Positions 43,868 to 52,040 of a DNA stretch of 64,000 bases are shown here, one piece after another. Location: the NCBI GenBank assembly GCA_043812795.1, contig JBDRLU010000038.1, positions 6,116 to 70,115 of the forward strand, in the 5' to 3' direction. Numbering within the stretch: position 1 is the first letter of the stretch; the number at the start of each line of letters is the position of its first letter. Origin of the DNA: JBDRLU01 sp043812795 (GTDB taxonomy: Bacteria; Chloroflexota; Dehalococcoidia; Dehalococcoidales; UBA2162). Below the pieces are notes generated by a model. The model made no database searches. It had not been told where the DNA came from and worked only from the letters and a program-made list of their open reading frames with translations. The translations under genes and the position numbers were made by a program.

Positions 43868-43993
43868 ATTCATCCGTGGTTCAGTGTGGCAATATTGTTC
43901 ATCACCCGCAAAGAAAAGATGAGTAGTCCTGAGGCCCGAGTGATTGACCCGGACTCAGTCCTCAATTCACTTCATGATGAAGAGGTGGACGGT

Positions 43994-44326
43994 ATGAATA
44001 TCTACGTGGGCAACTTATCCCTGGAAGTCACTGACGATGACCTGCGCCAGGAATTCGGCGCTTTCGGACAGGTAATTTCGGTAACCATCATGAACGATAA
44101 GTATATTGGCAGTGGTCAAGCCAAAGGCTATGGCTTTGTTGAAATGATCTCAAAGCTGGAGGGTGAGGCCGCCATTGCCAGCCTCAATGGGAAGAGACTG
44201 AAAGGCCGGGTGATCGACCTGATTGAAGCTCTACCCCTTTCCGACAAGAACGTTGCGGAGTCCTATCACGGTAAAAGAATCAGCCGGTTTAACGGAAGAG
44301 CCAGACAAAGGCAGCATTACGCTTGA
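43994..44326 (+). CDS. RRM RNA-binding protein, second copy
   Basis: An RRM protein with RNP2 IYVGNL and RNP1 KGYGFVEM. The tail is basic (KRISRFNGRARQRQHYA) but lacks the glycine run of its neighbour. The ATG at 43994 with GAGGTGG upstream gives 110 residues and begins MNIYVGNL, as in the first copy. Longer starts at 43919 (ATG) and 43886 (GTG) are open but poorly supported. It is probably a tandem duplication of the preceding gene that has diverged. Confidence 0.88.
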   Translation: MNIYVGNLSLEVTDDDLRQEFGAFGQVISVTIMNDKYIGSGQAKGYGFVEMISKLEGEAAIASLNGKRLKGRVIDLIEALPLSDKNVAESYHGKRISRFNGRARQRQHYA

Positions 44327-44401
44327 ATAAATCAGTCATCCAGCCTGTCCTCAACAGTTAGCCCGCCTGATATTACACATATATTTCTACAAGGAGTCTT
44401 A

Positions 44402-45595
44402 ATGAGTTTCGAAACATTCCATCTTCATCCGAGCATCATGGCCGGTGTACAGGCGCTCGGTTACGTTACACCCACACCAATCCAGCTTCAAGCGATACCG
44501 CCGATTATGCAGGGTCACGACCTTCTCGGTCTGGCCCAGACCGGGACGGGCAAGACGGCGGCTTTCGCCCTACCAATCTTGCAGCGGCTATTGAAAAGCC
44601 CGCGGGGACGCGTCGGTGCTCTCATCGTTTCACCCACGCGTGAATTGGCCGAGCAGACCAGCGAGGCCATCAATGACCTGGCCAAGCAGACCAATTTGCG
44701 GAGTGTGGCTATTTACGGCGGTGTCAATATGGAGCAACAAACACGCGGGCTGCGCCAGGGAGTCGAAATCATCGTGGCCTGTCCCGGCCGGCTGCTCGAC
44801 CACCTGTGGCAAGGCACTATCAGTCTGGCCGACCTGGAAGTCCTGGTCATCGACGAAGCCGACCGCATGTTTGATATGGGTTTTCTACCCGATGTGCACA
44901 GCATCTTGAAGTGCATACTACAAAAAAGACAGACACTCCTTTTCTCGGCCACGATGCCCGATGATATCAGACATTTAGTACACGAAATCCTGCATAACCC
45001 GGTCACAGTGCAGGTTGACCCGCCGGCGCCGGCCAAGACCGTGTCACATGCCCTGTATCCGGTGAACCAGCAATTGAAGACAGCCCTGCTCAAGGAGCTT
45101 CTGCGCCAGACCAAGACCGAATCGGTGCTTGTCTTTACACGGACCAAGTTCCGTGCCGAACGTGTCGCCCAGCAACTGTCCAGAGCGGGCTACCGGGCAA
45201 CTTGCCTGCAAGGCAATTTGTCTCAGCACCAACGCCAAGCGGCATTAGATGGCTTTCGCGCCGGTTCGTTCCGTGTCATGGTGGCGACCGATATTGCGGC
45301 ACGCGGCATCGATGTTTTAAGCATCTCCCATGTCATCAACTACGACATGCCGGACAGTACGGACGCCTACACCCATCGTATCGGCCGCACCGGACGGGTG
45401 GGCAAGACCGGTGACGCCTTCACGTTCGTCACCAGCGAAGATACCCCGATGGTACGCGAGCTCGAGCACCTGCTTAACGGAAAACTGGAACGACGTACCC
45501 TCGATGGCTTCAACTACAAGATGCGTGAGGATAGAGAACCTGCCCGACCATCACGCCAGTTGCACCGAGCTCAATGGGCTGGAGCCAACGGGTAA
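44402..45595 (+). CDS. DEAD-box RNA helicase (RhlE/CshA-like)
   Basis: A 397-residue ATP-dependent RNA helicase. Q motif (TPIQLQAIP), AQTGTGKTAAFALP (motif I), PTRELAEQ (Ia), VIDEADRMFDMGF (II), FSATMP (III), VLVFTRTK (IV), ATDIAARGIDV (V), HRIGRTGR (VI). There is almost no C-terminal extension, so it is a core helicase; specificity may come from the neighbouring RRM proteins. Ribosome-binding site AAGGAG. Its TAA stop lies in a 7-bp hairpin (CGGGTAA/TTACCCG) shared with the convergent DUF3795 stop. Confidence 0.95.
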   Translation: MSFETFHLHPSIMAGVQALGYVTPTPIQLQAIPPIMQGHDLLGLAQTGTGKTAAFALPILQRLLKSPRGRVGALIVSPTRELAEQTSEAINDLAKQTNLRSVAIYGGVNMEQQTRGLRQGVEIIVACPGRLLDHLWQGTISLADLEVLVIDEADRMFDMGFLPDVHSILKCILQKRQTLLFSATMPDDIRHLVHEILHNPVTVQVDPPAPAKTVSHALYPVNQQLKTALLKELLRQTKTESVLVFTRTKFRAERVAQQLSRAGYRATCLQGNLSQHQRQAALDGFRAGSFRVMVATDIAARGIDVLSISHVINYDMPDSTDAYTHRIGRTGRVGKTGDAFTFVTSEDTPMVRELEHLLNGKLERRTLDGFNYKMREDREPARPSRQLHRAQWAGANG

Positions 45596-45600
45596 TATTG

Positions 45601-46020
45601 TTACCCGCTGGCATAGCCACAATCGTAACATCTTCTGTCATGTATGGATATCGTGCCACCACACTGCGGGCATTGCCATTTCCCCGCTTGCTTTTTAAGC
45701 CATCGATTCAGACCAAGTTCCTTGATTGCTAGAAGGTTCTCAACCAGGTCGGTGTGATACCTGGTTGTGTAGCGATGGTTCAAACGTTCTAATCGGGCAC
45801 AGGGGAAATCAGGACACTCGAAGCAGAAGTTGATTTTCTTTCCACTGAGTAACCTGCAACCGCGGATAATAAGAGCACATTTTCTATTTTGCGGCCGGCA
45901 GCCGGTGCAGGCTGGCATTCCCTTCCCTCCTGCCAGCCCTCTGACAGTGGCTAAATACCGCTTGCAGACACCACAGTTCATACCACAGGGCGCGACCAAT
46001 TCCCGGCTCAACTTAATCAT
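45601..46020 (-). CDS. DUF3795 cysteine-rich protein
   Basis: A 139-residue protein with many cysteines: APCGMNCGVCKRYL, ACTGCRP, FCFECPDFPCARL and, at the end, CPQCGGTISIHDRRCYDCGY, a zinc-ribbon-like C terminus. The first part is the DUF3795 pattern common in anaerobes. The function is unknown; metal binding is likely. It converges with the helicase (5 bp between the stops). Confidence 0.85.
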   Translation of the reverse strand: MIKLSRELVAPCGMNCGVCKRYLATVRGLAGGKGMPACTGCRPQNRKCALIIRGCRLLSGKKINFCFECPDFPCARLERLNHRYTTRYHTDLVENLLAIKELGLNRWLKKQAGKWQCPQCGGTISIHDRRCYDCGYASG

Positions 46021-46147
46021 TAGTTATTTTTATCCTACCTTCTGATAGAACATTTTGGCGAAAACAGCCGATACCGTCAAGGGGGTAGGTCCGCACCAAG
46101 ATGTAACAATGTGACAACCGTAAACGAATGGAACCCGGTTGGTCCGT

Positions 46148-46176
46148 TTGACTTTACCTCTGTTTCTGGCTAGAGT
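46148..46176 (+). promoter_or_regulatory. Possible promoter of the ATP-grasp gene
   Basis: TTGACT (46148-46153), 17 nt, TAGAGT (46171-46176). The ribosome-binding site AAAGGAG follows before the ATG at 46206. Confidence 0.45.
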
Positions 46177-46205
46177 TAAATTATAGCCAAAGGAGTTGTC
46201 TTACC

Positions 46206-47495
46206 ATGGCAACATTACTCGTCCTGTACCCCGCTTACGGAACAGTCTCGTGCGAACGGGTATCCCGCTTCGCCGAGGAGATTCCCGGCTTGAAGCTTGT
46301 CCTCGCCGATGATGAGCCGACCACCTCCGATGAAGATATCTTCAGTGAAGTCGTGGAACTGCCCCCGCCGGAGAAACTGGCCGAGGCACACGATATCATA
46401 CGCCGCTGGTGTGACAAAAGGCACCCCGACGGTATTTTTATGCAGTCGGAAAGAGGGCTATTACTTGGCGCGCTCCTGGCCGAAGAGTACAACCTAAAAG
46501 GCCCATCGGTTGAGGCCGCTCATCTTTGTGCCAACAAGTACCGGCAGCGCACTGTTCTATCCCATGCCGGTATCGGTAACCCGCTCTTTACGCTGGCGGA
46601 GAACGCTGATGACGTCCGCCGTCTCGGCAAAGATTTCGACTATCCCCTCGTCCTCAAATGCGTGATTTCCACCATGTCACGGCTCGTGACGCTGGTGTGC
46701 CGTAAGGAGGATGTCGATACCGCCGTCGAGCGTATCCGTACCGGGCTGGCCAAGTCCATGGACGTCGCCCGCCTCACCAGCTTCGCTCAGACGGTCAGGG
46801 TTGACCTGGGCTGCGACCCCCGTGAGCAATTTCTCGTTGAGTCCTTTCTGGCCGGCGATATGGTCGAGACCGACGGGCTGGTTGTGGAAAGCCGACCCTT
46901 TACTTTCGGGGTGACCGAGCAGATACAAAGCGTGAACCCGCCTTTTTTCATCGAAGGTTATCTGTTTCCCGCCGAGTGCATTGATAGTAAGCCAGTCGAA
47001 AAAGTGTCGGATGCGATAATCAAAGCTACCGGCCTGAGAAATTCCGGCTTTTCCATCGAAATGCGGGTCTGTAACGGCGAGATACAGCTGATGGAGATAA
47101 ATGGACGGCTGGGCTGGGATGACGGCTTTAATGATTTATTCGAAGTACGTACCCATCAACAAAGAGTGTTCCAGACATTACAGCTTGCCCTGGGCATCGA
47201 ACCGAAGCTCATCCGTGACGAAAGTCATTTTGCTGCCCTGGCTTATCGTTCCTACTACTACGATGGCTTTGTTGAGGAATTGCCGACACGAGACGAACTG
47301 GCTCAGCTCGAGCGCGATGGCCTCAGATTCGGACTGTCCACCCACAACGGTGCCCGCTTCATCGCGCCGCCCAGTCCCGACGTCTACCCCCACGTGGCCT
47401 GGGCACTGGCCAATCACCCGGCTTCCAGCCACGCCGCCTACGATATTGCCCGCCGGGCAGTCGACGGGCTCGATATCGCGGTACGCCGGATATAA
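46206..47495 (+). CDS. ATP-grasp family ligase
   Basis: A 429-residue protein with an ATP-grasp fold of the carbamoyl-phosphate-synthase/carnosine-synthase-like kind. Visible elements: the pre-ATP domain (MATLLVLYPAYGTVSCERVS), a central lysine strand (FDYPLVLKCVISTMSRLV), a phosphate loop region (EQFLVESFLAGDMVETDGLV) and the metal-binding IQLMEINGRLGWDDG (Glu and Asn). Such enzymes join a carboxylate to an amine through acyl-phosphate. The substrate is unknown. Its stop lies 16 bp from the convergent M20 peptidase/GNAT pair, so the three may handle the same amino acid conjugate; that is inference. Confidence 0.83.
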   Translation: MATLLVLYPAYGTVSCERVSRFAEEIPGLKLVLADDEPTTSDEDIFSEVVELPPPEKLAEAHDIIRRWCDKRHPDGIFMQSERGLLLGALLAEEYNLKGPSVEAAHLCANKYRQRTVLSHAGIGNPLFTLAENADDVRRLGKDFDYPLVLKCVISTMSRLVTLVCRKEDVDTAVERIRTGLAKSMDVARLTSFAQTVRVDLGCDPREQFLVESFLAGDMVETDGLVVESRPFTFGVTEQIQSVNPPFFIEGYLFPAECIDSKPVEKVSDAIIKATGLRNSGFSIEMRVCNGEIQLMEINGRLGWDDGFNDLFEVRTHQQRVFQTLQLALGIEPKLIRDESHFAALAYRSYYYDGFVEELPTRDELAQLERDGLRFGLSTHNGARFIAPPSPDVYPHVAWALANHPASSHAAYDIARRAVDGLDIAVRRI

Positions 47496-47511
47496 AGGTA
47501 TTCGATAAAAC

Positions 47512-48648
47512 CTAATCTTCGGTGCCCTTCAGCGAAAGGGCGAGATTGAGATAAAGACGGGCGGCCTGGACTACCTGCGCGAAAGAGACCGATTCACCCT
47601 GCGCGTGCGCTGCTTCCAAGCGTCCCGGACCCAGAATAATAGGGTCAACACCGGCCGTCCACAGGATATTGCCATCGGAATGGCTCCTGAAGCTCTGGGG
47701 TTCCCAGGGAAGGGCCATCTGGCGATAGACTTCGCTCAGTTTGCCCACCATCGGCCTCTCGGCAGAAATCCGGTAGCCGGAATAGGCTTCCTCGAACCTC
47801 AGAATAGCGTCCAGTCCGGGAATGGCATCTCTGCTGGCTCTCACTACCTGTTCCAGCTCAGTCTTTAGCACGTCGATACTGGACTCAGGCGGTAAATGCA
47901 GGTCTAAATACGCCTCGCAAATCGCCGGTACTACGAAACCACTGGGGAAGCCTGTAAGCTCCCTGATATTATAAACGAGCCCGGGTGACCCTGAAGTAAA
48001 GTACCTGATGACCTCGAGAAGAAGTTTAAGCATATGCTCGATAGCGTTCTGCCCGCGCTCGGGCATAGCGGAATGGGCCTGTTTCCCCTGCGTGCGCAGT
48101 AGTACTTCCAGATAGCCATAGTGGCCGAGGCAGGGTTCCAGATTGGTCGGTTCGCCAACCACCGCCCACGGAAAACTATATTCCTCAACCAGGGCCTTGG
48201 CCCCTTTATTATCTTCCTCTTCATCGACCACCAGAGCGAGGCCAACCGGTGGGAACGTATCGGGGTAGCCGGACAGAACAGTGAACGCTTCTATCATCGC
48301 CGCACAGCCAGCTTTCATGTCCGCTGTACCTAATCCGAAAATCGTGTCACCCTCCTTACGAGACTGGTAGTCCTCAAGCTCATAGGCGGCGACCGTATCC
48401 ACGTGGCCAACGAAGCAAAGCTCTATTTCTGCGGTATCCTCTTTTCCCCCGGGCAAAACAATAAGATTAGCGCGGTCGTCATCGACTTCCTGCCGGACAA
48501 TCTTCAGGCCTACCTTTTTCAGGTAGTCTTCGGTAAACTCAAGTAGTTCCTCTTCCTTACCGGAAGGGCTGTAGATGTCCACTAGGGCTTTCAGCAGCCT
48601 TTCCAACCTTCTCGGCTGAATATCAGGCTTTCCGTCCGGAGACATCAT
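47512..48648 (-). CDS. M20 family metallopeptidase (ArgE/DapE-like)
   Basis: A 378-residue two-zinc hydrolase of the ArgE/DapE/carboxypeptidase G2 group. First ligand region CFVGHVDTVAAY, then GLGTADMKAGCAAMIEA, the catalytic and bridging acids VVDEEEDNKGA, VGEPTN and the C-terminal HAQGESVSF. It is a deacetylase or dipeptidase; the exact amide is unknown. It is coupled to the upstream GNAT gene by a 4-nt ATGA overlap, so acetylation and deacetylation of one compound is a possibility. Confidence 0.88.
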   Translation of the reverse strand: MMSPDGKPDIQPRRLERLLKALVDIYSPSGKEEELLEFTEDYLKKVGLKIVRQEVDDDRANLIVLPGGKEDTAEIELCFVGHVDTVAAYELEDYQSRKEGDTIFGLGTADMKAGCAAMIEAFTVLSGYPDTFPPVGLALVVDEEEDNKGAKALVEEYSFPWAVVGEPTNLEPCLGHYGYLEVLLRTQGKQAHSAMPERGQNAIEHMLKLLLEVIRYFTSGSPGLVYNIRELTGFPSGFVVPAICEAYLDLHLPPESSIDVLKTELEQVVRASRDAIPGLDAILRFEEAYSGYRISAERPMVGKLSEVYRQMALPWEPQSFRSHSDGNILWTAGVDPIILGPGRLEAAHAQGESVSFAQVVQAARLYLNLALSLKGTED

Positions 48649-49208
48649 CGACTGCTTCCTCCACCTTCATCACGGCGAGCCGTAGCTACCGCACTGGCGG
48701 TTGCCTTCTTCGCCCGCCCCGGCAGTATCTTGGTAAGCCAGATATGGCCACCGCCCGGTGAGAAACCGAGGGACGTGAAAAAGGAGATAGCGTCCTCGTT
48801 GTCCTCTTCCGTATCGACCATCATCATTCTGACACCATCTTTCTTGAACTTCTGCTCCATCCTCCGGTAAAGGCGATAACCGAGCCGGCTCCGCTGGAAC
48901 TTATCATCGATGCCTATCCAGGTCAAATAGCCGTACCTCCTCCAGGCAGTACCCTTCTTTTCGAGAATCGTCGCCAGGGCGAAACCAACAATTTTACCCG
49001 ACGGTTCGGTTTCCGCCACCAGGCAATACTCCGGGTCGGAAGTGAAGAAGTCAGTTACTTCCCACGGGTCCCAGGTGCGATAAAGGATGGGGAACTCCTC
49101 GCTGGTAAAAAGACTTTCACCCAGGCGATAAACAGCACTGATATCATCAATCTCCATCTGCCTGATATTAATGCGAACTTTTCGTTTGGGGCTACGTCGT
49201 ACCATCAT
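48645..49208 (-). CDS. GNAT family N-acetyltransferase
   Basis: A 187-residue acetyltransferase. The N-terminal part reads VRINIRQMEIDDISAVYRLG; the acetyl-CoA loop is in GIDDKFQRSRLGYRLYRRME (an R-x-x-x-G-x variant of the Q/RxxGxG/A loop); EDNEDAISFFTSLGF is the typical C-terminal motif. It is RimI-like. A basic Ala/Arg-rich tail follows (GRAKKATASAVATARRDEGG). AGGAGG precedes the ATG. It leads a two-gene unit with the M20 peptidase. Confidence 0.88.
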   Translation of the reverse strand: MMVRRSPKRKVRINIRQMEIDDISAVYRLGESLFTSEEFPILYRTWDPWEVTDFFTSDPEYCLVAETEPSGKIVGFALATILEKKGTAWRRYGYLTWIGIDDKFQRSRLGYRLYRRMEQKFKKDGVRMMMVDTEEDNEDAISFFTSLGFSPGGGHIWLTKILPGRAKKATASAVATARRDEGGGSSR

Positions 49209-49326
49209 GCCTCCTAAGTTTTAACAATACCTTAAATAAATATCCCGACGAATCCATCCGCCTTAATAATGATAATACCGCAACCTTCCTGGACACTCAA
49301 CTGACAAAGCTAGGCATTAAACCCAT

Positions 49327-49355
49327 TTGCCCACGAACAAGACTTAGTGTATAAT
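49327..49355 (+). promoter_or_regulatory. Promoter of the receiver-domain gene
   Basis: TTGCCC (49327-49332), 17 nt, TATAAT (49350-49355). The leader is only about 10 nt. Confidence 0.65.
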
Positions 49356-49371
49356 AAAAACCGCGTTCCCC

Positions 49372-49746
49372 ATGGAGAGGATGGAAACTAAGAAGCGGGT
49401 GTTGTTGGTTGACGACGAACCAGGTATCCTGCGGTTCGTCACAACGTATCTAACCTCAGCCAATTATGAGGTCATTACGGCCACGAATGGTTCAGAAGCC
49501 TTGCAATCGGCCGCTGACAATAAACCCGATATTATACTGCTCGACCTGCTCATGGTTCCGATGGGCGGGGCCGATGTACTCAAGAAATTGCGCACCTTCT
49601 CTCAGGTGCCGGTGATTATCGTCACCGCCCTGAGTATTTCTGCCGAGCAGGTCCGGCAAATGGGTGCCAACAATTTTATTGCCAAACCCTTTAAGCCTGA
49701 AAAATTGGTAAGAAAAATCGAAGCTACCCTTAAAAGAAAAACTTAA
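49372..49746 (+). CDS. Stand-alone response regulator receiver protein
   Basis: A 124-residue CheY-like receiver with no output domain. Acidic pair Asp14-Asp15 (LLVDDEPGIL), phosphorylation site Asp58 (DIILLDLL), Thr85 (VTALS) and Lys105 (IAKPFKP). It could be a single-domain signalling intermediate. No kinase gene is adjacent. The ATG at 49381 is also possible, but GAGAGG directly abuts it, so the ATG at 49372 on a very short leader is preferred. Confidence 0.92.
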   Translation: MERMETKKRVLLVDDEPGILRFVTTYLTSANYEVITATNGSEALQSAADNKPDIILLDLLMVPMGGADVLKKLRTFSQVPVIIVTALSISAEQVRQMGANNFIAKPFKPEKLVRKIEATLKRKT

Positions 49747-50089
49747 ACTGCCCTTCAGGTTATCCGTCGTACTAAGCCTTTACTTCTAAATACGGCTACT
49801 TTATGTAAACTTTGTCAATCGATAAAGGGCGCCAAGAGCAAAAACCACCAAGGCGAAAATAATAATTGCATCATGGTAATATTTGCGTAATAATATGAGG
49901 AACAATAATAACCCGGTAACGGGATGAACGGAAAAGGTTAAAACTGGAACACCTGACTAGAACGATATTTACCATGGCTGTCAGTGGCGGACATTTAACC
50001 AAGCTAATGGACCTCCGGCACTTCACGCACAGTAACGTACCTGCGATAGACACCACCTCCTCAGACGAATATCTTAAGTGGAGGCAGCT
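49747..50089. other. Spacer of about 340 bp without a supported gene
   Basis: The minus strand holds an open stretch ending at 49801 that would encode hydrophobic sequence (VTGLLLFLILLRK, then AIIIFALVVFALGALYRLTK) but has no acceptable start codon. It may be a remnant of a small membrane protein. Nothing else is seen. Confidence 0.35.
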
Positions 50090-51805
50090 GTGATATCGGG
50101 AGCACCACGGGAGGCGCTCACGGTTGCCTACTTTTCCATGGAATGCGGCCTCGACCCGGCGATGCCCACGTACAGCGGCGGCCTGGGCATACTGGCCGGA
50201 GATACGCTGCGGGCGGCAGCCGACCTGGGCCTGCCCGCCGTCGGGATAACACTCCTGCACCGTAAAGGCTACGGCCGGCAGCACCTCGATGCACAGGGAA
50301 ACCAGTCCGAGAGCGATGTCACCTGGTCACCCCGGGACTTCCTGGAACCACTCCCGCTGCGAGTGGCGGTCACTATCGCCGGCCGCCAGGTACAAGTACA
50401 GGCATGGCGCTACCTGGTTCATGGCGAGTTCGGTTTTACTGTCCCGATCTATTTCCTGGACACAGCCCTTCCCGAGAACACGCCCTGGGAGCAAAGCCTG
50501 ACTGACCATCTTTACGGTGGGGATAGACACTACCGCCTCGCCCAGGAGATAGTGCTGGGTTTCGGCGGCGTTGCCCTGTTGCGTTCTCTGGGCTACACCA
50601 AAGTGCATGCTTATCATATGAACGAAGGGCACTCTACCCTCACCGTGCTGGCACTACTGGAGGAGCAGGTATGGGGACGAGGCCTGGCAGCAGCGACAAG
50701 CGAGGACAAAGAGGCGGTACGCCAGCGCTGCGTCTTCACCACACATACCCCCGTCCTGGCCGGGCAGGACGATTTTCCTCTCGACCTGGCCCGAGAGGTA
50801 CTGGGTGAGGAGCTGACTGACCTCCTCTCACAAGCACAATGTTGCATCGACGGCCGGCTCAATCTGAGTGCCCTGGGCGTGAATTTCTCTCGTTATGTCA
50901 ACGGTGTCTCCCTGCGCCATGAGGAGATTTCACGCCAGCTTTTTTCCAACCACTTTATCGATGCCATATCTAACGGCGTCCATGCCCTTACCTGGACGGG
51001 ACTGTCTTTCCGGCAGCTTTACGACCGCTATATTCCCGAATGGCGCCGCGATAACCTTTACCTGAGATACGCCGTCGGCATACCCCTGGATGAAATCTGG
51101 CAGGCTCATCTGACCGCCAAGGAACAATTGCTCGCCGAAGTGGCCAAACGGAGCGGTGTACGCCTGGACCCGACCGTACTAACCATCGGTTTTGCCCGCC
51201 GCGCCGCAGCCTACAAAAGAATGGACTTCCTTTTTCGCGACCTCGACCGTCTGAAGCGAATTACACAGCAGGTCGGGCCGATTCAGGTACTGTGCGGCGG
51301 GAAAGCTCATCCCCACGATGAGGGAGGCAAAGCCCTTATCCGTCGCATCTTCGAGGCCGCCGGTACCGTAGCCGATACCATACCGGTCGTCTATCTTGAA
51401 GAATACGACATCGCTCTCGCCAAGTATCTGGTCTCCGGCGTGGACTTGTGGTTGAATACGCCACAGAAGCCGCAGGAAGCCTCAGGTACGAGCGGGATGA
51501 AAGCCGCCCTCAATGGCATCCCCAGCCTGAGCATACTGGACGGGTGGTGGATTGAGGGGCACGTCGAGGGTGTCACCGGATGGTCAATCGGGGATAGCTG
51601 GCAGACCGAGGCCAGTCCAGAAAGCGAAATTAAGTCGCTCTATGACAAGCTAGAGTACTTGATTGTGCCCATGTTTTACACACGGCACAACGTTTTTACC
51701 GGCATTATGCGTTCCGCCATCGCCATCAACGGGTCTTATTTCAACGCCCAGCGCATGGTCGCCCAGTACTTACAGAACGCCTATCTGAGAGCGGCTAATC
51801 CGTAG
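50090..51805 (+). CDS. glgP: Alpha-glucan (glycogen/maltodextrin) phosphorylase
   Basis: PLP-dependent enzyme that releases glucose-1-phosphate from alpha-1,4-glucans. The 571-residue protein is of the short bacterial/archaeal type, beginning TVAYFSMECGLDPAMPTYSGG. The PLP lysine is in EASGTSGMKAALNG; HMNEGHST and THTPVLAGQDDF are family segments. GTG at 50090 is chosen because GGAGG lies 5 nt upstream; another GTG at 50078 overlaps that site. No other glycogen genes lie nearby. Confidence 0.93.
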   Translation: MISGAPREALTVAYFSMECGLDPAMPTYSGGLGILAGDTLRAAADLGLPAVGITLLHRKGYGRQHLDAQGNQSESDVTWSPRDFLEPLPLRVAVTIAGRQVQVQAWRYLVHGEFGFTVPIYFLDTALPENTPWEQSLTDHLYGGDRHYRLAQEIVLGFGGVALLRSLGYTKVHAYHMNEGHSTLTVLALLEEQVWGRGLAAATSEDKEAVRQRCVFTTHTPVLAGQDDFPLDLAREVLGEELTDLLSQAQCCIDGRLNLSALGVNFSRYVNGVSLRHEEISRQLFSNHFIDAISNGVHALTWTGLSFRQLYDRYIPEWRRDNLYLRYAVGIPLDEIWQAHLTAKEQLLAEVAKRSGVRLDPTVLTIGFARRAAAYKRMDFLFRDLDRLKRITQQVGPIQVLCGGKAHPHDEGGKALIRRIFEAAGTVADTIPVVYLEEYDIALAKYLVSGVDLWLNTPQKPQEASGTSGMKAALNGIPSLSILDGWWIEGHVEGVTGWSIGDSWQTEASPESEIKSLYDKLEYLIVPMFYTRHNVFTGIMRSAIAINGSYFNAQRMVAQYLQNAYLRAANP

Positions 51806-51819
51806 CAATAAGAGGTAAC

Positions 51820-51896
51820 CTCACTCCTGACCCTCTCCTTAGGAAGGAGAGGGTGAACTAGAATAAGAGGGCTTCGCCCTCTTCTGACAACTCCCA
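51820..51896. repeat. Dispersed spacer repeat, family A
   Basis: ACCCTCTCCTTAGGAAGGAGAGGGT hairpin region followed by AAGAGGGCTTCGCCCTCTT and CTGACAACTCC. Confidence 0.75.
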
Positions 51897-51907
51897 AATA
51901 GCCCAAA

Positions 51908-52033
51908 TGTCATTCTGGCGAAGGCCAGAATCCAACAGCAGGATGTCGTTGCGAGCCCTGTTGATGGGAAAGGAAGAAATCCCGTTCGGTTTCTACGAGA
52001 TTGCCACGGGCACTACGTACCCTCGCAATGACA
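51908..52033. repeat. Two adjoining dispersed repeats (GTCATTCTGG type and family C)
   Basis: 51908-51938 copies the element at 1427. 51944-52033 copies the family C element at 23838, with ends TGTCGTTGCGAG and CTCGCAATGACA and the shared core GAGATTGCCACGGGCACT. The family C copy ends 8 bp before the downstream gene's stop codon. Confidence 0.75.
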
Positions 52034-52040
52034 CAGCGTA

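Noticed and set aside
43886..43993. Longer N terminus for the second RRM protein
   Set aside because: The best ribosome-binding site (GAGGTGG) and the match to the first RRM copy support the ATG at 43994.
45589..45607. Hairpin at the convergent ends of the helicase and DUF3795 genes as a bidirectional terminator
   Set aside because: The stem (CGGGTAA/TTACCCG) has no T-run on either side, so intrinsic termination is not supported.
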